The notes under the pieces were generated by a model. The model was not told where the DNA came from and did not search any database. It was given only the letters and a program-made list of their open reading frames with translations. A program made the position numbers and the translations under genes. A stretch of DNA of 64,000 bases, taken from Paenirhizobium cremeum. GTDB lineage: Bacteria; Pseudomonadota; Alphaproteobacteria; Rhizobiales; Rhizobiaceae. Location: positions 80,476 through 144,475 of the forward strand of contig NZ_JAGGCS010000013.1 of the NCBI RefSeq assembly GCF_022884085.1, in the 5' to 3' direction. Shown here in pieces: positions 41,444 to 48,345 of the stretch (positions are counted from its first letter, which is position 1; the number at the start of each line of letters is the position of its first letter).

Positions 41444-42049
41444 ATGACCGCTAGATTTCTGCTCGCAATTTTCGCCATAACGATCATTTCGACCGGCGCC
41501 GCCTGGAAACCGGAAGCGGCAACGTGGGATTCCATGCCTGTCGCCGGGGCAACGTCACAACCGATCGGCCACTTCGAATTCTGCAAACGATATCAAAAAG
41601 AATGCCAGCCTAACGCTGCAGATCGCGCACGCCTAAAGCTCACAGAGGAGATCTGGAATAGCCTCGTTGAGGTCAACCAGGTCGTCAATACAATCCCGGC
41701 CATCGAGGATATCGAGATCTATGGCGTCGAGGAATTTTGGAACTATCCTACCACCGCAGCCGACTGCGAGGACTTTGCTCTTCTGAAGCGCAAGCTTTTG
41801 ATGAGACGCGGGATCGCGGTCTCCAATCTGCTGATCACAGTTGTACTCCAGCCGGACGGATCCGGGCATGCTGTTTTGACGGTGCGATCACAGATGGGCG
41901 ATTTCATCCTCGACAACCTGCGTGGTGAAATCAGAAATTGGTCAGAAACTGAATATACCTACCTCAAGCGTCAGGATTCACGCAATCCGGGGAAATGGGT
42001 GAAGATCAGGGACGGTCGAGACACAACGGCGGTCAGCGGCATTCACTAA
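41444..42049 (+). CDS. Transglutaminase-like cysteine peptidase (BTLCP family)
   Basis: The 201-residue exported protein has a signal (FLLAIFAITIISTGAA) and a BTLCP/DUF920 papain-like domain with triad Cys108 (TAADCEDFALLKR), His142 (GSGHAVLTVR) and Asp157 (FILDNLRGEI). Members such as LapG cut envelope adhesins or other periplasmic proteins. It sits in the metal/envelope island; the target cannot be read. The ATG at 41444 follows GGGACGACTT. Confidence 0.85.
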   Translation: MTARFLLAIFAITIISTGAAWKPEAATWDSMPVAGATSQPIGHFEFCKRYQKECQPNAADRARLKLTEEIWNSLVEVNQVVNTIPAIEDIEIYGVEEFWNYPTTAADCEDFALLKRKLLMRRGIAVSNLLITVVLQPDGSGHAVLTVRSQMGDFILDNLRGEIRNWSETEYTYLKRQDSRNPGKWVKIRDGRDTTAVSGIH

Positions 42050-42205
42050 CCCGACTAACCAGGTAGACCGGCCGACCCTGCGGCAGTCAGCCGGGGATGC
42101 CTGACGAGGCGAAACCTCGCAGTAACTGGTGACCCAGCTCGGATGATGAGCTCCGGCCGCCACTACACGTTTCCTTGATGCAATAGCTGACGCCCAAGTT
42201 TACGC

Positions 42206-42236
42206 TTGAAGCTCTAGTTCCTGGAGGTCGTATGGC
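42206..42236 (+). promoter_or_regulatory. MerR-type promoter/operator of lspA
   Basis: TTGAAG (42206-42211), 19-bp spacer, TATGGC (42231-42236), with operator GCTCTAGTTCCTGGAGG (42211-42227). Half-sites CTCTAG/CTGGAG resemble those of the other island promoters. The implied start near 42243 leaves an 80-nt leader before lspA. Confidence 0.7.
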
Positions 42237-42251
42237 AAGAACCCTGTGAGC

Positions 42252-42320
42252 ATGAAATCCCGCTCGCGGCCAATCTTGCAAATCTTCGCGCATGTCAGAG
42301 CGTGCTCAGCCTGGAACTGA
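42252..42320 (+). CDS. Possible 22-residue leader peptide before lspA
   Basis: An ATG at 42252, nine bases after the predicted transcription start, opens a 22-codon frame (MKSRSRPILQIFAHVRACSA, then WN) whose TGA ends two bases before the lspA ATG. Such an arrangement can couple translation or sense translation stress. There is no ribosome site, so this is only a candidate. Confidence 0.25.
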   Translation: MKSRSRPILQIFAHVRACSAWN

Positions 42321-42322
42321 AA

Positions 42323-42832
42323 ATGTTATTCTCGAATAAAGGCCTGTTCAGGCTTACCCTTATCGTCCTCGGGGTTGTCGCAATCTGCGGTATCGATCTG
42401 TCCGTCAAATCCGTCATGGCCGAGCTTCTGGAAGCCCCAACGGGGGCCATTGAGTTGACCCCCTTTTTCAACCTGACGCTCACCTACAACACGGGTGTCA
42501 GCTTCGGACTATTTTCCGACACCATCGTGTCAGCACCCCGGATGTTCGCCACAGTTCAAGGGGGCATCGTTGTCGGACTGGTGATCTGGGCAGTATTCGC
42601 CAACAGTGTGCTGGAAGGAATGGCCATCACGGCAATGGCTGGGGGTGCGAGCGGAAATGTCGTCGATCGTTTGATGAACTTGAGAGTTACCGACTATCTA
42701 GATTTTCACGCGTTCGGCTGGTCATGGCCTGCCTTCAATATTGCGGATGTGTTCATCGTCTGCGGTGCCATTGTCCTTGTGGCGGCCTCGGTAGTTCAGA
42801 CTAAAGACGAACATTCGTCGACGAATTCCTGA
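42323..42832 (+). CDS. lspA: Lipoprotein signal peptidase II
   Basis: This protein of about 169 residues has four membrane segments and the aspartyl protease motifs: first Asp in ICGIDLSVKSVM, TYNTGVSFGLFS, GGASGNVVDRLMNLRVTDYL and FNIADVFIVCG, which holds the second catalytic Asp. LspA cuts lipoprotein signal peptides. Extra LspA genes occur in lead-resistance operons (PbrC/PbrBC), where PbrC helps to process PbrB. Here it has a MerR-type promoter. ATG 42323 is preferred over GTG 42302. Confidence 0.92.
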   Translation: MLFSNKGLFRLTLIVLGVVAICGIDLSVKSVMAELLEAPTGAIELTPFFNLTLTYNTGVSFGLFSDTIVSAPRMFATVQGGIVVGLVIWAVFANSVLEGMAITAMAGGASGNVVDRLMNLRVTDYLDFHAFGWSWPAFNIADVFIVCGAIVLVAASVVQTKDEHSSTNS

Positions 42833-42886
42833 CGACGTGCGGCGCGAGGACAAAGCAAAGCACCAACTTCCAGTTTTTGGTGGCTT

Positions 42887-43396
42887 TCATTCGCGATTTG
42901 GTTCTCCATGGTGATGATTGGTTTCCGCAGAATCTGGAGCAATAATCTCAAGCGGGACAGCACGCGAGGTTCCGTCATCAAATTTCAGCGTCATTGTTGC
43001 TGCTTTGGGAGGACCCGAGTTACGCACCAGTGAAATGAAAACCGAGTCCGGTCCCATGTCCAGTTCCGCCTTTCGGGGTATCACGACATAGGTGTCCGAC
43101 AGCGGCACTTGTTCGAAGCCCTTGGATTTCGCCATTGGGCTCACGAGTGTGGCAGTCGTGTAGCCTGCGACCTTGACAGAGACAATCGCCATGTCATCGG
43201 GCGTACCATTGTAGACGGTGACATATGCTTTATCCGTTGCCCCGTCCGGCGTCAGAGCCAATTCGGCGTGTTCGATGGTCAAGGCATCGTAGTTGATTTG
43301 ATGAAGACCATTTGTCACTTCAGCCAATACGCCACTTTGACCGGCGATAAAAAATGCGCCGGCTGCCACACGCCAACGTTTCGCTTGATTTGCCAT
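42887..43396 (-). CDS. Exported PCuAC-like copper chaperone, degenerate
   Basis: This 169-residue protein has a signal (RVAAGAFFIAGQSGVLA) and the beta-rich pattern of PCu(A)C (periplasmic copper chaperone) proteins: IEHAELALTPDGATDKAYVT, VYNGTPDDMAIVSVKVAGYT and EQVPLSDTYVVIPRKAELD. The usual Met/His copper motif is incomplete. A His-rich C-terminus (NHHHGE) is present. AGGATT lies eight bases before the ATG. It is divergent from the MerR gene. Confidence 0.7.
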   Translation of the reverse strand: MANQAKRWRVAAGAFFIAGQSGVLAEVTNGLHQINYDALTIEHAELALTPDGATDKAYVTVYNGTPDDMAIVSVKVAGYTTATLVSPMAKSKGFEQVPLSDTYVVIPRKAELDMGPDSVFISLVRNSGPPKAATMTLKFDDGTSRAVPLEIIAPDSAETNHHHGEPNRE

Positions 43397-43428
43397 ATGT
43401 AAATCCTCACATGTGCCGAACCATTGCT

Positions 43429-43458
43429 TAAATACCTCTCGGTTGCCCGAGGGTTCAG
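43429..43458 (-). promoter_or_regulatory. Possible MerR operator between PCuAC-like and MerR genes
   Basis: The dyad CTCGG-GCAA-CCGAG (minus strand) sits in CCTCTCGGTTGCCCGAGG (43435-43452) between CTGAAC and TATTTA boxes spaced by 18 bp. It differs in half-site from the main family, so a role for the adjacent MerR is plausible but weak. Confidence 0.45.
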
Positions 43459-43519
43459 GTTCGCGTGATGGGCTAATTTGTCGCGGCCTGCACCTGCCGC
43501 GTCTGGAGAGGGAGGAAGC

Positions 43520-43936
43520 ATGCTCACGATCGGAGATCTGTCCAGGACCACCGGCGTCAAGGTACCAACAATTAGATATTACGAACAGATGGGACTGCTC
43601 TCACCGCCGGAACGTTCTGAGGGCAATCAGCGACGATACTCGAAGAGCGAGCAGGAACGCCTCTCATTCATTCGGCACGCCCGCGATCTTGGACTGACGA
43701 TCGAAGCTATTCGCGAGCTTATAGAGCTCAGCCAGCATCCCGAAAAGCCGTGTGCGGAGGCCGACAAGATAGCTGCCGAACAGCTCGTCACAATCCGACA
43801 GAAGATCGAGAGGTTGAAGAAGCTGGAAGCCGAACTCGAACGGATCTCAACACACTGCCATTCGAATCAAGTACGCGATTGCTATGTGATCAGGGCTTTG
43901 GCGAACCACGATATGTGCGCCACCGAGCACGACTGA
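43520..43936 (+). CDS. MerR-family metal sensor, Pb/Cd/Zn type
   Basis: The 138-residue protein has an N-terminal MerR helix-turn-helix (LTIGDLSRTTGVKVPTIRYY), a dimerisation helix and a metal site with Cys78 (HPEKPCAEADK), Cys113-His114 (ISTHCHSNQV) and Cys121 (RDCYVIRAL), matching the Cys77/112/119-type pattern of CadR/ZntR/PbrR. It binds promoters with 19-20-bp spacers and activates them with metal. GGAGG lies just before ATG 43520. It is the only MerR in 29-51 kb, so it is the likely activator of the CCTCWAG-type promoters. Confidence 0.88.
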   Translation: MLTIGDLSRTTGVKVPTIRYYEQMGLLSPPERSEGNQRRYSKSEQERLSFIRHARDLGLTIEAIRELIELSQHPEKPCAEADKIAAEQLVTIRQKIERLKKLEAELERISTHCHSNQVRDCYVIRALANHDMCATEHD

Positions 43937-44164
43937 CGCTCACTTTCGAACGCCTAACACTGAGTACGCGGTCATTCCAGTTGATGCCGATCTGTTTTGT
44001 CGGTGCGATGCGTGGCGCGCACAAAGTCGCACACATCGTTTAGGCTTATAGAATGGATCAGTGGCACAGGCACTAAATCTCGTAAGGGTTACATCAAGGT
44101 GCCCGCTACTTCTCGGAGTGGTTCGAAGTACTCCGGAAAAGATGGGTCTATCGTGGCTACTGCA

Positions 44165-45490
44165 TCACGAAACGAAGTCGACCAAAAGCTTCAGGTTCAG
44201 CAAAGCGATCACGATGGCGATGATCCAGGCGAAAGCTGAGAGCCATAGGGGTGTTTTCATCTCTCCCATTTTAGCAGCGTCGGCGGTAAACATGACCAGT
44301 GGGAAAACCGCAAAGGAAAGTTGGAGACTAAGCACAACCTGGGTCAATATCAGAAGTTGGGCAGTGCCGCTGTCCCCGAAGGCTATCGTGACCCCTGCGG
44401 CGGGTATGATGGCGATCCCCCGGGTGATCAGACGGCGAAGCCAAGGTGCAAGCTGGATCTTCAGGAATCCCTCCATCACGATCTGACCCGCAAGCGTCGC
44501 CGTCACCGTTGAATTGATGCCGCAGCACAACAGGGCGATTCCGAACAATGTCGGTGCAACGGCCAAACCTAGCAAGGGGGCCAGCAGACTATGAGCCTCA
44601 CCCAGCTCTGCGACTGAAGTCAGCCCCTTTTCGTGGAACGTTGCGGCAGCTAGGATGAGGATAGAGGCGTTGACAAGCAAAGCGAACATCAAGGCGACCG
44701 TAGAGTCGATCGTCGCAAATTTAAGAGCCTCGCGCTTTTCAGGCAGCGTATCACCAAAGTCCCGCGTCTGCACGATGCCAGAGTGGAGGTAGAGATTGTG
44801 CGGCATGACGGTCGCACCGAGTATCCCGAGCGCCAAATAGAGCATGTCTGGATTGGTGACGATCTCTGTCGTTGGAGCGAAGCCGAGGATCACTTGACCC
44901 CAGTCCGGATCAGCAAGAGCGATCTGAACCGCGAAGCAGACGGCGATAACGCCGAGCAAAGTTATGACAAGCGCTTCGACCCAACGGAAGCCAAGCTTTT
45001 GCAGGTAGAGGATCAAGAATACGTCCAGAGCAGTGATGACCACTCCCAGCTCGAGCGGAATTCCGAAAATGAGGTTTAGGCCGATTGCAGTGCCGATCAC
45101 CTCGGCGATGTCAGTCGCAATAATCGCAATTTCGGCGAGCAGCCACAGCACCATGGCGACCGGTTTGGGGTAAGCATCACGACAGGCCTGCGCAAGATCG
45201 CGCCCCGAAGCGATGGCAAGGCGCGCGCATAGCGACTGAAGGACGATCGCCATGATGTTTGAAACCAGGGCCACCGTGAGTAGCGCATAGCCGAAGCGCG
45301 ATCCCCCGGCCAGAGATGTCGCCCAATTGCCTGGATCCATGTACCCGACTGCGACAAGATAGCCGGGGCCGAAGAACGCCATCGCCCCTCGGAAAGTGCC
45401 AGCTCCTGACGCGACCTTTATCGACCGGTGCACATCCGAAAGGGATGCCTCGCCAACCGTTCGCTGCCATCCCCTCACCGGTCCGTCCAT
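44165..45490 (-). CDS. mntH: NRAMP-family manganese/divalent metal transporter
   Basis: This 441-residue protein has about eleven membrane segments and the NRAMP signatures GYMDPGNWATSLAGGSRFGY (DPGN) and LGATVMPHNLYLHSG (MPHN). It imports Mn(II), and also other divalent metals, using protons. An ATTTGCAATTGCAAAT palindrome upstream resembles a Mur/Fur-type site, suggesting repression by manganese or iron. In a metal-resistance island it may replace manganese during stress. Confidence 0.93.
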   Translation of the reverse strand: MDGPVRGWQRTVGEASLSDVHRSIKVASGAGTFRGAMAFFGPGYLVAVGYMDPGNWATSLAGGSRFGYALLTVALVSNIMAIVLQSLCARLAIASGRDLAQACRDAYPKPVAMVLWLLAEIAIIATDIAEVIGTAIGLNLIFGIPLELGVVITALDVFLILYLQKLGFRWVEALVITLLGVIAVCFAVQIALADPDWGQVILGFAPTTEIVTNPDMLYLALGILGATVMPHNLYLHSGIVQTRDFGDTLPEKREALKFATIDSTVALMFALLVNASILILAAATFHEKGLTSVAELGEAHSLLAPLLGLAVAPTLFGIALLCCGINSTVTATLAGQIVMEGFLKIQLAPWLRRLITRGIAIIPAAGVTIAFGDSGTAQLLILTQVVLSLQLSFAVFPLVMFTADAAKMGEMKTPLWLSAFAWIIAIVIALLNLKLLVDFVS

Positions 45491-45520
45491 CGTCTCACCG
45501 TGCTTTCAAAGCCCGCCCCT

Positions 45521-45536
45521 ATTTGCAATTGCAAAT
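45521..45536. promoter_or_regulatory. Palindrome ATTTGCAATTGCAAAT upstream of mntH
   Basis: This perfect 16-bp palindrome lies 31 bp before the mntH start and is followed by TCATTCTCATAAAG. The TGCAA(A/T) repeats resemble Mur/Irr/Fur-type sites of Rhizobiales manganese genes. Binding protein is inferred. Confidence 0.6.
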
Positions 45537-45703
45537 CATTCTCATAAAGGGGCTATACACGCAAGCGGGATCGTTCAGATCCTCACCAATTGGGATCTAT
45601 TAGGGCTTTGTTGACCATAATCGGATTTACTAATGGCGATCCGTGGGTGGCAGCAATGTTCGCCAGACCCGTACTCAGAGAGCCGTCAAGTGTGGAGTAA
45701 CCA

Positions 45704-46939
45704 GTGAGCGAGTTGCCAGCTTGCGTCAGACCCTGTCCAGCCGCAGCCTTCCTATCTGGGTTCATGCGGTGCGTGGGGACGGCTACAATCGCAGTGATGC
45801 TCGCAGTGGTACTGCTGGTGGGTTCGTCGTCACTTGCGACAGCCGCGGCCGACAGATCGCTGAAGCTGTTTTTCACTCACACTGGGGAACGTGCGACAAT
45901 TACATTCAAGCGGGGCGGGAAGTTCGATGCCCGTGGCCTTGGTCAGATCAACCGTTTCCTGCGTGACTGGCGCAAGAACGAGCCAGCGAATATCGATCCC
46001 CGTCTACTCGATCTTGTGTGGGAAGTTTACCAGCGCAGCGGATCAAACGACTATATCCATATAGTCTCTGCCTATCGCTCCCCGGGGACAAACAAGATGC
46101 TCCGAGGACGATCGAGGGATAGTGGGGTCGCAAAAAACAGTCAACACACCCTCGGCAAGGCGATGGATTTTTATATTCCGGGCGTCAAACTGGCCAAGCT
46201 GCGATCACTTGCAATGCAGATGCAAGTTGGTGGAGTGGGCTACTATCCGGCATCGGGATCTCCGTTTGTCCATCTTGATGTCGGCAATGTCCGTGCATGG
46301 CCCCGCATGACGCGCAAAGAGCTGGCTCGGATCTTTCCCGATGGAAAAACAATGCACCTTCCCTCTGATGGCCGCCCTCTCCCCGGCTACGATTTGGCAG
46401 TCGCCGATTATCGTCGGCGCGTCGGCGCAAAATCGATCGAGATCGCTTCCAGTGCTGGAGATGACGACAGTAATTTCACTTCCGCTTCGTCAAACAGCAG
46501 CCTGGTCACCGCAATGCTACCGACTGGACGGAGCCGAGCGGAGGACGCGCTCGATCTTCAAACAAGCCGGCAGACCATGGTCGGCGAGGCTAGGTCCGAG
46601 TTCACCGATTTAAGCGCTTTGGCCATTCCTGTACCAGTTGCACGCCCTACTTCCGAAATGGAGACACCTGAGGTCGAGGTTGCCTCACTTGGCCCGATCA
46701 CTGATCGCACACAGATTGAGAGTTTCCGCCCTTCCGCCATCCTTGATCTGCCGGAGCCGGCAGCTTTGATCGCGCTATTTCCGATTCCTGCAGCAGACAG
46801 AGATGCTGAGGAGGAGGCTGATGGTCAGGAAACGCTCATGACATGGGCGCTATCGGCTCCAGGCGCCACAACGGGATTGAAAGCGCCCCTCATGTCTGCA
46901 CGACTGTTTGCAATCAGGACTACCCAGATCGCCCCCTAA
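45704..46939 (+). CDS. DUF882 / MepK-like murein endopeptidase
   Basis: This 411-residue protein has an N-terminal signal (MLAVVLLVGSSSLATAAA) and a peptidase M15 domain: IHIVSAYRSPGTNKMLRGRS, KNSQHTLGKAMDFYIPG (His148, Asp155) and GSPFVHLDVGNVRAWP (His190), the zinc ligands of MepK (YcbK). MepK cuts 3-3 and 4-3 cross-links in peptidoglycan. The C-terminal 180 residues are low-complexity and unlike MepK, perhaps a spacer. The GTG start follows GGAG at a good distance. It complements the two L,D-transpeptidases in the island. Confidence 0.85.
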   Translation: MSELPACVRPCPAAAFLSGFMRCVGTATIAVMLAVVLLVGSSSLATAAADRSLKLFFTHTGERATITFKRGGKFDARGLGQINRFLRDWRKNEPANIDPRLLDLVWEVYQRSGSNDYIHIVSAYRSPGTNKMLRGRSRDSGVAKNSQHTLGKAMDFYIPGVKLAKLRSLAMQMQVGGVGYYPASGSPFVHLDVGNVRAWPRMTRKELARIFPDGKTMHLPSDGRPLPGYDLAVADYRRRVGAKSIEIASSAGDDDSNFTSASSNSSLVTAMLPTGRSRAEDALDLQTSRQTMVGEARSEFTDLSALAIPVPVARPTSEMETPEVEVASLGPITDRTQIESFRPSAILDLPEPAALIALFPIPAADRDAEEEADGQETLMTWALSAPGATTGLKAPLMSARLFAIRTTQIAP

Positions 46940-47013
46940 ATCAAGGGTCGGAGCCGTTGTGCCAGGCTGCAACAAACGTCTCGCACGTCGATGCTCGAAT
47001 CTTCGGCTGTGCT

Positions 47014-47598
47014 TCAGCTTTTAGCAGGGGCCGGCATTTCCAAATCGTTTGAACAGCCTGTCGCGTCATCAATGCCGGCGGCGATTGCTGCCAGATCTTC
47101 CGGTTTGGCATTGAAGCGTAGACCGTGAAACTCGCCGTCTGACCCAGCTCCACCTTCTATAGAAAACCCGGAGAATTCGCCTTTTTGCTTTTCTGCGTCA
47201 CTAACTGGACTGGGAATGAGGATCACCTGGGCGCCGATTGCCCGACCGCGCATTCCGGAGACCGTGGTTGGCCCTTTGCTGTCCAGAACGGAAATCTGGA
47301 TGAGATGACCCGCCTCGACCTTGCGAAGAGATTCGGCAACACGCAGGGCGGTCCGAAGACGGACCTGTTCATCCACTGGCTCTGTGACGATGAACTGCCG
47401 GATCCAGATGCCGTCGCGATCCCTCGCCTTGGCTGTGGCGACGGTCTGACACTCGGCACCGCTCTTCTCAGCCGATAAACCCAAAAGCTCTTCTGGACCA
47501 TAATAGACTGCAGCCGCACCACCGGCAACGCCGACGCAAAGTGCTCCGAATAAAACCGCCAAGCTGATCCTTAAGATGCGCCGTCTTCGTTCCTGCAT
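47014..47598 (-). CDS. Membrane-anchored protein of unknown function
   Basis: This 194-residue protein starts MQERRRRILRISLAVLFGAL, one membrane anchor, then a soluble periplasmic domain (IWIRQFIVTEPVDEQVRLRT, LRKVEAGHLIQISVLDSKGP, TTVSGMRGRAIGAQVILIPS) ending in a Cys-containing tail. The frame is open to 47721, but ATG 47596-47598 begins a clear anchor. It is followed closely by the PCuAC gene upstream on the same strand. No family is recognised. Confidence 0.65.
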   Translation of the reverse strand: MQERRRRILRISLAVLFGALCVGVAGGAAAVYYGPEELLGLSAEKSGAECQTVATAKARDRDGIWIRQFIVTEPVDEQVRLRTALRVAESLRKVEAGHLIQISVLDSKGPTTVSGMRGRAIGAQVILIPSPVSDAEKQKGEFSGFSIEGGAGSDGEFHGLRFNAKPEDLAAIAAGIDDATGCSNDLEMPAPAKS

Positions 47599-47727
47599 GG
47601 AGAAAACCTTCGGTGGGAGCCTATGCCCAGATCTAACCACCGAAGTCTTGAAACCGAATGAAGCAAAAAGGTTAATCGAGGTTCCCCGCAGAGCACCCGC
47701 CTGCAGCCAACACGCGTTCACTGAGGA

Positions 47728-48225
47728 TCACGGGGTGTGCCCGGCGTGGTCATCCGAGTTTGCTGTTGCACCTTTTTGGACGACAAACTCCACTTCCACG
47801 GCCCCTGCCTTCTGGAACTGCAGCGTTGCCTTGAACTTCTCACCCTCCGCCGGACGCTGCGTCGGTTTTTCAAACATGATGTGTGCGGCGCCCGGCTCCA
47901 GCTTCACAGTGGAGCCGGCGCTTATTGTGATGCCTTCCTTGACGGGTCGCATACGCGCCACTCCGTCGACGACAGATGATACGTGGATTTCAAACCGCTC
48001 AGCGACCGGACTGCTTCCTCCAAGAAGGCGATCATCCGTCGTGCCCGTGTTGACGATCGTCAGATAACCGCCAAGAACCGGAGCAACCACAGGAGCCTTT
48101 AAGGACCACGGATGCTTTATCTCCAGGCTCCCTACCGTAAAATCATGAGACGATGCAGGACCGAAAGACGCAGTCACGCACGTCAAGGCAACGAGCCCAA
48201 AAGCCAGTGTTTTTTGAAATTGCAC
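47728..48225 (-). CDS. Periplasmic copper chaperone PCu(A)C
   Basis: This protein of about 165 residues has a signal (LAFGLVALTCVTASFGPASS) and the PCu(A)C domain: HPWSLKAPVVAPVLGGYLTI, RFEIHVSSVV and AHIMFEKP, plus a His-rich tail (DDHAGHTP). It passes copper to cytochrome oxidase or SCO proteins. GTG 48223-48225 is preferred over ATG 48240 because CGGAG lies seven bases before it. A SCO gene is in the same island. Confidence 0.85.
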   Translation of the reverse strand: MQFQKTLAFGLVALTCVTASFGPASSHDFTVGSLEIKHPWSLKAPVVAPVLGGYLTIVNTGTTDDRLLGGSSPVAERFEIHVSSVVDGVARMRPVKEGITISAGSTVKLEPGAAHIMFEKPTQRPAEGEKFKATLQFQKAGAVEVEFVVQKGATANSDDHAGHTP

Positions 48226-48345
48226 GTAATTTCTCCGCATAGTTAGTGGGATACATCAGATCCGAAACCGTCATCTCTTGAGAGGTCTGAACAGGTTGGC
48301 ATGACGACAAGTTGAAAGAGACCTGGAACGCCGGTGGCGCCGCGT

